A stretch of 64,000 nt of DNA, from assembly GCF_017114825.1 (NCBI RefSeq), contig NZ_JADEVO010000036.1, positions 1 to 64,000 on the forward strand, written 5' to 3'. The notes beneath the pieces were generated by a model that was not told the DNA's origin, made no database searches, and saw only the letters and a program-made list of their open reading frames with translations. Of the stretch, positions 51,037 to 60,447 are shown piece after piece. The position numbers and the translations under genes were made by a program. Within the stretch, counting starts at the first letter, position 1, and every line of letters begins with the position of its first letter. This stretch comes from Pseudomonas gregormendelii (GTDB lineage: Bacteria > Pseudomonadota > Gammaproteobacteria > Pseudomonadales > Pseudomonadaceae).

Positions 51037-52512
51037 ATGAACAGTCTCAGAGATTTGCACAGCGATACGGTGCTGCACTTCGGGCCCTATGCCTTCTACC
51101 TGCAACAACGCCTGATCCTGGACGGCGAGGTGGCGCTGCGCATGGGCGGTCGCGCCCTGGACCTCCTGCAGCTACTGGTCGAGCAAGCGGGCACAGTGGT
51201 GAGCAAAGAGCAGTTGATCGCCCGGGTGTGGCCCACTTCGGTGGTCGAGGAAATCAACCTGCGGGTGCACATTGCCGCCTTGCGCCGGGCCCTGGGCGAT
51301 GGGCAGAACGGCCTGAGCTACATCATCAATGTTCCCCAGAAGGGCTACTGTTTTGTCGCGCCAGTGGTGCAGGGGCCGGCGAGCACGCTAGTTGCCCTTG
51401 AAACTTGCCTGCCACCCCAGCACAACTTGCCCGCCCGGCTGACCCCGGTAACCGGCCGGGACTCGGTGGTCGGCAGCCTGGTGCGGCAGTTGCCGGTCCG
51501 GCGTCAGCTGACGCTGGTCGGCCCCGGCGGCATTGGCAAGACCACGGTCGCGCTGCGGGTGGCCGAGCTGTTGTTGCAGCACTATCGGGACGGCGTGTGG
51601 CGGGTGGATTTTTCCACCCTCGATGATCCGACGCGAGTGGTCGATCATGTGCTGCGAAGCCTTGGTCTGGAAGTTGGCTCGACCCTCGAGGCGCTAAAGG
51701 CGCGGCATGCCCTGCTGGTGCTGGATAACTGCGAGCACGTGCTCGAACGCTGTCGTCACCTGGTCGAGGCGCTGCTACTGGGCGCACCACGGTTATCGAT
51801 CCTGGTCACCAGTCGCGAACCCCTGAAGGCCGCCGGTGAAACCGTCCAGCGCGTGGCACCACTGGTCGTTCCACCGGTGTCCGCGCTGCACAGCGTCGAG
51901 CAGGTGATGGGCTATTCGGCGGTGCAGTTGTTTGTCAGCCGGGCGCGGGCGCGTCAGCAAGGTTTTGCCCTGCGCGAACAAGACCTCAAGGCCTTGCGTG
52001 AAATCTGTCGCCGCCTGGATGGTTTGCCCCTGGCCATTGAACTCGCTGCGGCGCAAATCGATGCCTTGGCGTTGGTGGGATTGCAGGCCCAGCTCGACAA
52101 TTGCTTCCAGCTGTTGACCCAGGGCCGGCGTACTGCGGTGCCGCGCCATCAGACCCTCAAGGCGGCTCTGGACTGGAGCTACGACAAGCTCAGCAACCGC
52201 GAGCAGACGGTGCTGCAGCGCCTGGCCGTGTTCAAGATGTCGTTCACCCTCGAGGCGGCCATCGGCGTGATCAGCTGCGCGGTGCTGCGTCCCGCGCAAT
52301 TGCTGACGCTGCTGGAGGGGCTGGTGGCCAAATCGCTGCTGTCGCTGGAACAGGTCAACGGCAGCGCGCGGTATCGCTTGCTGCACACTACTCGCAGCTA
52401 TGCGCTGGAGAAGCTTGCGCACAGCGGTTGCCTGCGCTTGTTCGAGGTGCGCTACGGCCATCACATCCGCCGCGCCCGGCGTGAGTCAAGCGTGCTGGAG
52501 GTTGTCGAGTAG
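51037..52512 (+). CDS. Winged-helix regulator with NB-ARC-like ATPase, short form
   Basis: A 491-residue protein. An OmpR/PhoB-type winged helix (LHFGPYAFYLQQRLILDGEV to KGYCFVAP, about 9-102) is followed by a STAND-type ATPase: Walker A VGPGGIGKTTVALR, Walker B LLVLDNCEHVLERC, LVTSREPL and GLPLAIELAAAQ. It stops shortly after the winged module LLHTTRSYALEKL, where its convergent paralog at 52486 runs on for about 400 further residues. It therefore lacks the C-terminal sensor region. Its final 27 bp overlap the paralog's end. Confidence 0.82.
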   Translation: MNSLRDLHSDTVLHFGPYAFYLQQRLILDGEVALRMGGRALDLLQLLVEQAGTVVSKEQLIARVWPTSVVEEINLRVHIAALRRALGDGQNGLSYIINVPQKGYCFVAPVVQGPASTLVALETCLPPQHNLPARLTPVTGRDSVVGSLVRQLPVRRQLTLVGPGGIGKTTVALRVAELLLQHYRDGVWRVDFSTLDDPTRVVDHVLRSLGLEVGSTLEALKARHALLVLDNCEHVLERCRHLVEALLLGAPRLSILVTSREPLKAAGETVQRVAPLVVPPVSALHSVEQVMGYSAVQLFVSRARARQQGFALREQDLKALREICRRLDGLPLAIELAAAQIDALALVGLQAQLDNCFQLLTQGRRTAVPRHQTLKAALDWSYDKLSNREQTVLQRLAVFKMSFTLEAAIGVISCAVLRPAQLLTLLEGLVAKSLLSLEQVNGSARYRLLHTTRSYALEKLAHSGCLRLFEVRYGHHIRRARRESSVLEVVE

Positions 52513-55284
52513 ACGTCGCGCTTTTTGCAGGTCCGGTGTGGCGAAGCCCTCGGTGAAACGCGCGTAAACGGGCGCGAGCAGTTCCTGCGCCTGCAGCGGT
52601 CGTCCCAGACGCTGCCAGAGTTGCGCCAGGGCGGTGGCGCTGCGCAGTTCCCAGGCCAGGGCGCCCTGGTTTCTCGCCACATTCAGCGCCCTGATCAGTA
52701 GCGCCTCGACCTCGTGCGCCGCTTCGTCTGAATCATTGCCCACCAGCAAGGCACCGGCCCGGGCGCGCATGATTTCCGCCGTACACCAACCGGCCATCCC
52801 GGTCTCCGCCCGCAGCACCAGTGCTTCATCGATCAGCGCGGCATCCAGCGTGAGCATAATCTCCCGGATCAACCCGGAACCTGTCGGCGCGCCAGTCGGT
52901 GCTGTGTCGGGGGCGATCACCTGCGCATACTCGCGCGCCCAGTTGTAGAACAGTAGCACCGAGTGTTTCTGCGCTTGCTGCAGCAGCAGTTGCAACAGTT
53001 CACGGGCGCTGCAGGTATCGCCGTTGTAATGCGCGATCAGGCAGCCGGCGAGCGCCAGGGTGTAGCAGATGGACGTGCCGTGATTGATCTGCAGCGCCAC
53101 GTCCAGCGCCTGCCGGGCCGTGCGCCACGCCTCTTCGGGTTGACCCTGGACCCAGAGGATGCGCGCCAGAATCGTCAGCGCCGCCACGCTCTGATCGTAT
53201 TGCACGCCAAAACCATGAGTGAAACGGTTGAGGTGCCCGCTCTGTGCCATGCGCTGGATCACCTCTTCGGCGTTGACCCGGGCCATGCGCTGATTGCCCA
53301 CGAAGTGCAGGGCGAGCACCCGCAGGCGGTGCGCGCTCAAGTCCAGCAGCGGGTCACCGTGGCGGCCGAGGCGCTCGAATTGCTGGCTCTGTTCCAGCGC
53401 GCTTTGATAATTGCCACAACTGAGATTGACCGCCATGTACCCCGACACCGCGCGCAATTCCCCGGCCACGTCATTGCTCGCCCTGGCCAGGTTCCTGGCG
53501 CTGACGAACGCTTCGATGGTCTCGGCAGTGCCGCCCTGGGTGTGATAGCAGGAACTGCCGAGTGCAAGGTTGAGGCTCATCTTCAGTTGCGGGCAGGGCT
53601 GCGGATCTGCGTCGAGCAATGCCAGCGCCTTGCGCACGTAGGCGCCGTGTTCCTTGAGCAGTGACAGCTCCTGCCACAGCGGCGTGGAAGCCGCCGCCAG
53701 GCTGATCGCCAGCGCCTGGCGGCCGGTGGCATGCAACCCCCAATCGAGGGCGCAGCGGATGTCCGCCACGCTGCGGGCATAGCGCTCGATCCACCGGCTG
53801 GTCGGAATCAACTCCCAGTCGGTCCGGGCCTGTTGCATCAGGGCCAGGCACCGTGCGCCGTGCCGGGCACGGGTGTCCAGCAGATCACCGGCCTGTTCGA
53901 GTTTTTCCTGGGCATAGCCGCGGGTGAGATCGAGCAGGCGGTAGAACACCTCTTCGTCGCCGACTTCCACGTTGAGCAATGACTTGGCCACCAGTTGGGT
54001 GATCGAAGCAAACACTTCATCTGGCTCGATGTGTTCGCCCACGATCACCGCTGCGGCTGAGGCCATGGTGAAGCCGCCGCGAAATACGCCGAGTCGGCGC
54101 AGGCACACCTGCTCGCAGGGGCTTAACAGTTCAAAGCTCCAGTCCAGGGTGGCGCGCAAGGTCTGATGGCGGGCCAGGGTCAGGTCACTGCCGTGGGCCA
54201 GCAGGCGAAAACTGCCCTGCAGCTGGGTCAGCAGGCCGCTCAAGCCAAAGCGGCCAACCTGCGCCGCTGCCAGTTCAATAGCCAGCGGGATGCCGTCGAG
54301 TCGTTGGCAAATTTCGACCAGCACCGGCAATTGCGCATCGTGCAGCTCGAAACTGTCGTGGCTGGCCATGGCCCGTTCGACGAACAGTTGCAGCGCGGAA
54401 AAGCTCAGCGCCTGGGCGCGGTCCAGCACCGTGGAGGGCGGCGGGCAGTCCAGCGACTCCAGGCGCTGCACGAACTCGCCCTCGGCCCGCAGGCCCTCGC
54501 GGCTGGTGGCCAGGATGTGCACGTTGGGCGCACCACGCAGAATGTTTTCGCAGAGCAGGGCAACGGCGTCGACCAGGTGTTCGCAGTTGTCGATCACCAA
54601 CAGCATCTGCCGCTCGCTCAGGAAGTTCACCAGGCTGCCCATTGGCTCGGTGTCGTGCACGGACAGGTCGAGCAGGGTGGCCAGGTGCGTGGTGATCATC
54701 GAAGGGTCGTTTATCGGCGCCAGGTCCAGCAGGCGAATGCCATCGCGGTATTGCCCGATCAATTGCTCGGCGACGCGCAGGGCGACGGTGGTCTTGCCGA
54801 TGCCGCCGGGGCCGACGAGGGTGATAAAACGCTGGCGCGACAGTTGTGTCACCAGGCGCTCGACCAGAGCTTGGCGACCGATCAGGCGGGTGCGCCGCAC
54901 GGGCAGGTTGTGGCGGCTGCGTTCGACTGCGGCAGGCGCCGGATGTTGCTCGAAGGCCTGCATCGAATAGGGCGCGACAAAGCTATAGCCACGCTGCGCA
55001 ACCGTGATGATGTAGCGCTGCCCGGTCTGGCCGTCGCCCAGGGCTTTGCGCAACGCAGCCATATGGACCCGCAGGTTGATGTCTTCCACCACGCTGTCGG
55101 GCCACACCCCGGCGATCAACACCTGCTTGCTGACCACGTTGCCGGCGTGTTGCAGCAGGATCAACAGGATATCCAGGGCGCGTCGGCCCAGCCGCAACGG
55201 CTGGTCGCCCTCCAGCACCAGGCGCTGGCCGGGGTAGATCCGGTAGGGGCCGAAATGGATGGCCAGTTCGGGGGAAAGGGTCAC
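52486..55284 (-). CDS. Winged-helix regulator with NB-ARC-like ATPase and helical repeat region, full form
   Basis: A 932-residue STAND-type regulator. Winged helix at about 8-105 (IHFGPYRIYPGQRLVLEGDQ), ATPase with VGPGGIGKTTVALR, LLVIDNCEHLVDAV, ILATSREGL and GIPLAIELAAAQVG, then a long helical TPR-like C-terminal region (about 500-930) expected to bind a ligand or partner. Such proteins usually stay inactive until ligand releases the ATPase. Shares clear block-by-block similarity with the 51037 product. A 27-bp tail overlap joins the convergent pair. Confidence 0.85.
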   Translation of the reverse strand: MTLSPELAIHFGPYRIYPGQRLVLEGDQPLRLGRRALDILLILLQHAGNVVSKQVLIAGVWPDSVVEDINLRVHMAALRKALGDGQTGQRYIITVAQRGYSFVAPYSMQAFEQHPAPAAVERSRHNLPVRRTRLIGRQALVERLVTQLSRQRFITLVGPGGIGKTTVALRVAEQLIGQYRDGIRLLDLAPINDPSMITTHLATLLDLSVHDTEPMGSLVNFLSERQMLLVIDNCEHLVDAVALLCENILRGAPNVHILATSREGLRAEGEFVQRLESLDCPPPSTVLDRAQALSFSALQLFVERAMASHDSFELHDAQLPVLVEICQRLDGIPLAIELAAAQVGRFGLSGLLTQLQGSFRLLAHGSDLTLARHQTLRATLDWSFELLSPCEQVCLRRLGVFRGGFTMASAAAVIVGEHIEPDEVFASITQLVAKSLLNVEVGDEEVFYRLLDLTRGYAQEKLEQAGDLLDTRARHGARCLALMQQARTDWELIPTSRWIERYARSVADIRCALDWGLHATGRQALAISLAAASTPLWQELSLLKEHGAYVRKALALLDADPQPCPQLKMSLNLALGSSCYHTQGGTAETIEAFVSARNLARASNDVAGELRAVSGYMAVNLSCGNYQSALEQSQQFERLGRHGDPLLDLSAHRLRVLALHFVGNQRMARVNAEEVIQRMAQSGHLNRFTHGFGVQYDQSVAALTILARILWVQGQPEEAWRTARQALDVALQINHGTSICYTLALAGCLIAHYNGDTCSARELLQLLLQQAQKHSVLLFYNWAREYAQVIAPDTAPTGAPTGSGLIREIMLTLDAALIDEALVLRAETGMAGWCTAEIMRARAGALLVGNDSDEAAHEVEALLIRALNVARNQGALAWELRSATALAQLWQRLGRPLQAQELLAPVYARFTEGFATPDLQKARRLLDNLQHA

Positions 55285-55469
55285 GCGCTCACTCCTGCTT
55301 GCGTGCGTCTGGTACGCAGTTTGCGAGCATATTCCAGAGGTTTGCGCGTCAACGCAACGGTACGCCGGGCGAGTGCGCTTTGCGGTGCAGAATTAACGGC
55401 GTTTAACTCGACGCCATCGCGATTCGATTCGGACACTCTATGGCGTGACCGAGACTCGCAACGAGCGGC

Positions 55470-55910
55470 TCAACCCTGACAGACCGGCATTGATCCAGGC
55501 TTGAGGTTGGTCAGGGAACGCACCATCCGGCATCGCCACGCGAACGGATTGATGCCCTCGCTGCGGGTGAAGATATGGCAAAAATGCGCCTGGTCGCAGA
55601 AGCCGCATTCCAGGCTGATTTGCGTCAGTGTCATGTCGGTGCTCTGGATCAGTTGCTTGGCGCGGGCGAGGCGTTGCTGGCGAATCCAGTCCTGGGGTGA
55701 TAGACCGGTGCTGCACTTGAACGCGCGGGAGAAATGGCTGCGCGACAGGGCGCATGCACGCGCCAGGTCGGCGACTTCGACGGTCTCGCTCAAACGGTCG
55801 AGGATCAACTGCTTGGCCAGGCTTTCACGCCACGGGATCAGGCCGCCAGTATTCTTCTTGCGCGGTTCGACGATGGGCGCGCAGGCGATAGTTTGCTGAG
55901 ATTGAGCCAT
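55470..55910 (-). CDS. Small AraC-family regulator
   Basis: A 146-residue protein that is little more than the double HTH: VADLARACALSRSHFSRAFK and ISLECGFCDQAHFCHIFTRS. The N-terminal 35 residues are polar. No ligand domain is present, as in stand-alone AraC activators such as MarA or SoxS types. The ATG at 55910 is preferred to an in-frame TTG at 55916. Flanking genes are unrelated regulators. Confidence 0.83.
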   Translation of the reverse strand: MAQSQQTIACAPIVEPRKKNTGGLIPWRESLAKQLILDRLSETVEVADLARACALSRSHFSRAFKCSTGLSPQDWIRQQRLARAKQLIQSTDMTLTQISLECGFCDQAHFCHIFTRSEGINPFAWRCRMVRSLTNLKPGSMPVCQG

Positions 55911-56055
55911 AAGCAATATCCGGGTTGGTACACCGCATTCTTGGACGGGAGGCTCTGCGTGGCGAGTTAATCGTTGTTAATTGCGTGCTAACACCAGGCA
56001 GCCTGGAAAAAAATCAGCCACAATCGAGAGTTCACCCTTCAGGGAATCGTGACCC

Positions 56056-56976
56056 ATGAACCGTAACGATCTGCGCCGAGTCGATATGAACCTGCTGGTG
56101 ATTTTCGAGGCCTTGATGTTCGAAAAGAACCTGACTCGCGTCGCTGAAAAACTGTTCATGGGACAGCCGGCAGTGAGTGCCGCACTGGGACGGTTGCGTG
56201 ACCTGTTTGACGATCCGTTGTTGCTGCGCAACGGCCGGAGCATGGAACCCACTGCCCGCGCACTCGCGATTCTCAAGGAGTTGCAACCGGCGATGGACAC
56301 CATCTCTGGCGCAGTCAGCCGAGCCAAGGAGTTCGATCCGGCGAGCAGCTGCGATGTGTTTCGCATCGGGCTGTCAGACGATGCCGAGTTCGGCTTGTTT
56401 CCTTCACTGCTGACGCGCCTTCGCGAGGAGGCGCCAGGCATCATCGTGGTGGTACGCCGGGCGAATTACCTGTTGATGCCGGCGCTGCTGGCTTCAGGTG
56501 AGATCTCCGTCGGGGTGAGCTACACCACTGATCTGCCGGCCAACGCCAAGCGCAAGACCCTGCGCGATATTCCCTGCAAAGTGCTGCGTGCAGACAAACG
56601 GCCAGGCGCGCTGACCCTGGATGAGTACTGCGAGCGGCCTCATGCCATGGTCTCGTTTTCCGGGGACCTGAGCGGCAACATTGACCTGGACCTGGCCAAG
56701 ATTGGCCGCAATCGTCGGGTGGTCCTGGGCGTGCCGCAATTCAGCGGCCTGCGCGCCTTGCTGGCCGGTACCGAGATGATTGCAACCGTTCCGGATTACG
56801 CGGCCTGCGCACTGGTCGAAGGCTGCGCCCTGCGAGCCGAGGACCCGCCATTTCCGATCGAGGCGGCGCAGCTCTCCATGGCCTGGAGCGGGGTGCACGA
56901 CAACGATCCGGCAGAACGCTGGCTTCGCTCGCGGATCAGCGATTTCATGTCCCGTCCGCTTCCAACCGAGGGATAA
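56056..56976 (+). CDS. LysR-family regulator
   Basis: A 306-residue LysR protein. The HTH region is DMNLLVIFEALMFEKNLTRV with EKLFMGQPAVSAALGRLRDL (about 10-66). The DLFDDPLLLRNGRSMEPTAR segment is typical of the NahR/LinR-like branch, which activates aromatic or related catabolism. It is upstream of and in the same direction as the 57242-60384 operon, and is the likeliest regulator of it. A REP lies between. Confidence 0.87.
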   Translation: MNRNDLRRVDMNLLVIFEALMFEKNLTRVAEKLFMGQPAVSAALGRLRDLFDDPLLLRNGRSMEPTARALAILKELQPAMDTISGAVSRAKEFDPASSCDVFRIGLSDDAEFGLFPSLLTRLREEAPGIIVVVRRANYLLMPALLASGEISVGVSYTTDLPANAKRKTLRDIPCKVLRADKRPGALTLDEYCERPHAMVSFSGDLSGNIDLDLAKIGRNRRVVLGVPQFSGLRALLAGTEMIATVPDYAACALVEGCALRAEDPPFPIEAAQLSMAWSGVHDNDPAERWLRSRISDFMSRPLPTEG

Positions 56977-57015
56977 TCCCATACCCCTGGAATCTTCGCG
57001 TGACAAGGGACCAAG

Positions 57016-57102
57016 GTGGGAGCGAGCCTGCTCGCGATAGCGGTGGGGCAGTTGAACAAATGTTGAAGGTACCGGCTCCTTAGTGAGCAAGCCCGCTCCC
57101 AC
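57016..57102. repeat. REP-type inverted repeat, GAGCGAGCCTGCTCGC family
   Basis: GTGGGAGCGAGCCTGCTCGC is mirrored by GTGAGCAAGCCCGCTCCCAC. It lies between the LysR gene and the ABM operon. Confidence 0.75.
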
Positions 57103-57241
57103 AGCGGATTTTCGCTGGTCGAGCTCAGCAAGCCAGAACAGCACATACATCCAATTCCCTGCGCAAAACTCCCTGCACTATTCTCTTATTGCCGGCCAGG
57201 ACATCTGGCGTTCAATGGTCGATTGTGCGGAGCTTTGCGCC

Positions 57242-57853
57242 ATGTCTGAACCCACCACACGTCACACTCCCGCGCGCGGCTTCGAAGAAGTCGTGACCCT
57301 GGTGATCAAACACCGGGTCAAGGCCGGTTTTGAAGTGCCCTACGAAGCCTGGTTGCGCAACATCGTCACTATCGCCGGACAGCAGGATGGGCATCTGGGC
57401 GTGGACGTGATGCGCGGCAAGAACGCCGGTCTTGACCTGTACACCTGCGTGTTGCGCTTCTGCTCCACCGAAGCCATGCAGCGCTGGCTCGATTCGCCGC
57501 AACGGCGGGCGCTGGTCAACGAAGCCACTCCCATGCTGGCAGACGGTGACCAGACCGAGGTCAACCCGGTCAACGAATTCTGGTTCACCCAGGCCGACGC
57601 CGCCTCACCACCACCGCCACGCTGGAAGCAGGCCGTGGTGACGTTGCTGGTCATTCTGCCGCACACCCTGCTGGTGCCATTGATCTGGGGGCCACTGCTG
57701 CAACTCCACCCCTTGCTCTCCAACTACGTGGTGGCCACGTTCCTGATCACCCTCACCATCGTCGTCTCGGTGGTGTACCTGTTCATGCCGATGGCGACGC
57801 GGCTGTTCGCGCCCTGGCTGTCTCCCACCTCCGAGCCCAAGGAAAACCCATGA
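57242..57853 (+). CDS. Antibiotic biosynthesis monooxygenase-domain protein with C-terminal membrane segments
   Basis: A 203-residue protein. The first 110 residues form an ABM ferredoxin-like fold (VTLVIKHRVKAGFEVPYEAW, and YTCVLRFCSTEAMQRWLDSP). Two hydrophobic helices follow (AVVTLLVILPHTLLVPLIWG and VVATFLITLTIVVSVVYLFM), anchoring it in the inner membrane. ABM proteins that carry such tails are uncharacterised. GGAG precedes the ATG; the frame from 57083 is not family-like. Its stop overlaps the amidohydrolase start (ATGA). Confidence 0.8.
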   Translation: MSEPTTRHTPARGFEEVVTLVIKHRVKAGFEVPYEAWLRNIVTIAGQQDGHLGVDVMRGKNAGLDLYTCVLRFCSTEAMQRWLDSPQRRALVNEATPMLADGDQTEVNPVNEFWFTQADAASPPPPRWKQAVVTLLVILPHTLLVPLIWGPLLQLHPLLSNYVVATFLITLTIVVSVVYLFMPMATRLFAPWLSPTSEPKENP

Positions 57854-59688
57854 ACGCCGATCTGATTCTGTTCAACGGCCAATTTCATACCGTCGACCGG
57901 GAGAACCCGCGCGCCAGTGCCGTGGCCATCAGCGAAGGCCGTTTCATCGCCGTCGGCACCGATGTCCAGGCCATGGCCCTGCGCGGTGCACACACCCAGG
58001 TCGTCGATCTCAAGGGCCGCTGCGTCATTCCGGGGCTCAACGACTCGCACCTGCACCTGATCCGTGGTGGCCTGAACTACAACCTTGAGCTGCGTTGGGA
58101 AGGCGTGCCCTCGGTGGCCGATGCCTTGCGCATGCTCAAGGAGCAGGCGGACCGTACACCGACCCCGCAGTGGGTCCGGGTGGTGGGCGGCTGGAACGAA
58201 TTCCAGTTCGCCGAGAAGCGCATGCCGACCCTGGAAGAACTCAACCAGGCCGCGCCGGACACGCCAGTGTTCGTGCTGCACCTGTATGACCGCGCCTTGC
58301 TCAACCGTGCCGCCCTGCGAGTGGCCGGCTACACCCGCAATACGCCGAATCCGCCAGGTGGCGAGATTGTCCGGGATGCCAACGGTGAGCCGACCGGCAT
58401 GCTGGTGGCGCGTCCCAATGCGATGATCCTTTACTCGACCCTGGCCAAGGGGCCGAAGCTGCCGCTGGAGTATCAGGTCAACTCGACTCGCCAGTTCATG
58501 CGCGAACTCAACCGCCTCGGCCTGACCAGTGCGATCGATGCCGGCGGCGGCTTCCAGAACTACCCGGACGACTATCAGGTGATCGAGCAGTTGGCGAAGG
58601 ATCAGCAACTGACCATCCGCATCGCCTACAACCTCTTCACCCAGAAGCCCAAGGAAGAACTCACCGACTTCAAGAACTGGACCAGCAGCGTGACCCTGCA
58701 CCAGGGCGACGACTTCCTGCGACACAACGGTGCCGGTGAGATGCTGGTGTTTTCGGCAGCCGACTTCGAGGACTTTCTCGAGCCGCGTCCGGACCTGTCG
58801 CAGACCATGGAAGATGAACTCGAGCCGGTGGTACGCCACCTCGTCGAGCAACGCTGGCCGTTTCGTCTGCACGCCACCTACAACGAATCCATCAGCCGCA
58901 TGCTCGACGTGTTCGAGAAGGTCAACCGCGACATTCCATTCAACGCCTTGCCATGGTTCTTCGATCACGCCGAAACGATTACCCCGCACAACATCGAGCG
59001 GGTGAGGGCGCTGGGCGGCGGTATTGCGATTCAGGATCGCATGGCCTTTCAGGGCGAGTATTTCGTCGAGCGTTACGGTGCCAAAGCCGCCGAAGCCACG
59101 CCGCCGATCAAACGCATGCTTGCTGAAGGCGTACCGGTCGGCGCCGGCACCGACGCGACGAGGGTGTCCAGCTACAACCCCTGGACCTCCCTGTACTGGA
59201 TGGTTAGCGGTCGCACCGTCGGTGGCCTGGAGTTGCACAGCGAAGGCCTCTCCCGGCAGACCGCGCTCGAGCTGTTCACCCATGGCAGCGCCTGGTTCTC
59301 CTCCGAGCAGGGCAAGAAAGGCATGATCAAGGTCGGCCAACTGGCTGACCTGGCCGCCCTGAGTGCGGATTTTTTCAGCGTTGATGAAGAAGCCATCAAG
59401 TGGATCGAGTCGGTGTTGACCGTGGTCGGCGGCAAGGTGGTGTATGCCGCCGGTGACTTTGAAAAACTTGGCCCGGCGAGCGTGCCGGTGCTGCCCGACT
59501 GGTCTCCGGTGGTTAAGGTCCCCGGCCACTGGCGCCCGACCTCGCCAATCCAGGCCCAGGTGCATCACTGCAGCGGACCCTGTGGCGTGCATGCCCATAG
59601 CCACGACCGGGCGCGTTTGTCGAACGCTCCGGTGAGTGATTTTGCCGGCTTCTGGGGCGCCTTCGGCTGCTCGTGTTTCGCGTTCTGA
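57850..59688 (+). CDS. YtcJ-like amidohydrolase with Cys/His-rich tail
   Basis: A 612-residue metal-dependent amidohydrolase. The N-terminal metal motif is VIPGLNDSHLHLIRGG, the composite barrel ends with GAGTDATRVSSYNPW, and a C-terminal metal-independent domain includes KKGMIKVGQLADLAALSADF. Members hydrolyse amides or exoenzyme substrates of unknown nature. The last 41 residues are extra: HHCSGPCGVHAHSHD (572-586) and GCSCFAF (606-612), suitable for binding a metal. Coupled to the ABM gene and followed by a YcaC-like gene. Confidence 0.85.
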   Translation: MNADLILFNGQFHTVDRENPRASAVAISEGRFIAVGTDVQAMALRGAHTQVVDLKGRCVIPGLNDSHLHLIRGGLNYNLELRWEGVPSVADALRMLKEQADRTPTPQWVRVVGGWNEFQFAEKRMPTLEELNQAAPDTPVFVLHLYDRALLNRAALRVAGYTRNTPNPPGGEIVRDANGEPTGMLVARPNAMILYSTLAKGPKLPLEYQVNSTRQFMRELNRLGLTSAIDAGGGFQNYPDDYQVIEQLAKDQQLTIRIAYNLFTQKPKEELTDFKNWTSSVTLHQGDDFLRHNGAGEMLVFSAADFEDFLEPRPDLSQTMEDELEPVVRHLVEQRWPFRLHATYNESISRMLDVFEKVNRDIPFNALPWFFDHAETITPHNIERVRALGGGIAIQDRMAFQGEYFVERYGAKAAEATPPIKRMLAEGVPVGAGTDATRVSSYNPWTSLYWMVSGRTVGGLELHSEGLSRQTALELFTHGSAWFSSEQGKKGMIKVGQLADLAALSADFFSVDEEAIKWIESVLTVVGGKVVYAAGDFEKLGPASVPVLPDWSPVVKVPGHWRPTSPIQAQVHHCSGPCGVHAHSHDRARLSNAPVSDFAGFWGAFGCSCFAF

Positions 59689-59757
59689 CGACTATCCACG
59701 CTGCGCCGAATTCCCCTTCGACGCGGCACGTAATGCCCATCCAACGAGGAGTTTCAC

Positions 59758-60384
59758 ATGAGCAATGTTCCCTACAAGCGCCTGAACAAAGATGACGCCG
59801 TGGTGCTGCTGGTCGACCACCAGACCGGTCTGATCTCGCTGGTCCAGGATTTCTCGCCGAACGAGTTCAAGAACAACGTGCTGGCCCTGGGCGACGTGGC
59901 CAAGTTCTTCAAACTGCCGACCATCCTCACCACCAGCTTCGAGAATGGCCCGAACGGCCCGATGGTTCCAGAGCTCAAGGAGCAATTTCCGGACGCGCCG
60001 TACATTCCTCGTCCTGGCCAGATCAATGCGTGGGATAACGAAGACTTCGTCAAGGCGGTCAAGGCCACCGGGCGCAAGCAACTGATCATCGCCGGCGTCG
60101 TGACCGATGTTTGCGTGACTTTCCCGACGCTCTCGGCGCTGGCGGAAGGTTTTGAAGTGTTCGTGGTGACCGACGCTTCCGGCACTTTCAACGAAACCGT
60201 CCAGCAAGCTGCCTGGGCCCGCATGGCTGCCGCTGGCGCGCAACTGGTCAACTGGTTCTCGGTGGCTTGTGAGCTGCAGGGTGACTGGCGCAACGACATG
60301 GAAGGCCTGGCCAACCTGCTGTCGCCGCGCATTCCCAACTACCGTAACCTGATGAACAGCTATTCGGTGCTGAGCTCGAAGTAA
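59758..60384 (+). CDS. YcaC-like isochorismatase-family hydrolase
   Basis: A 208-residue cysteine hydrolase. The catalytic residues are D20 (LLVDHQTGL) and C119 (VVTDVCVTFPTL), with the cis-peptide VVTDVC block. The FENGPNGPMVPEL and MEGLANLLSPRIPNYRNL segments are typical of YcaC. Substrates of YcaC are not known with confidence. It lies 69 bp after the amidohydrolase gene with AGGAG before the ATG, so it is the last member of the operon; both enzymes could act in one amide-breakdown route. Confidence 0.88.
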   Translation: MSNVPYKRLNKDDAVVLLVDHQTGLISLVQDFSPNEFKNNVLALGDVAKFFKLPTILTTSFENGPNGPMVPELKEQFPDAPYIPRPGQINAWDNEDFVKAVKATGRKQLIIAGVVTDVCVTFPTLSALAEGFEVFVVTDASGTFNETVQQAAWARMAAAGAQLVNWFSVACELQGDWRNDMEGLANLLSPRIPNYRNLMNSYSVLSSK

Positions 60385-60410
60385 GCATTTTCAGCCAACA
60401 CCGATTGCCT

Positions 60411-60436
60411 GTGGGAGCGGGCAACCCCGCTTCCAC
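60411..60436. terminator. Hairpin between convergent YcaC-like and MscS-like genes
   Basis: GTGGGAGCGGG pairs with CCCGCTTCCAC across a short loop, with TGTTTCTT after the right arm. The sequence also resembles one REP arm. Confidence 0.6.
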
Positions 60437-60447
60437 TGTTTCTTGCG

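Noticed and set aside
57724..59604. 626-residue minus-strand frame opposite the amidohydrolase
   Set aside because: Mirrors codon bias of the amidohydrolase; no protein motifs.
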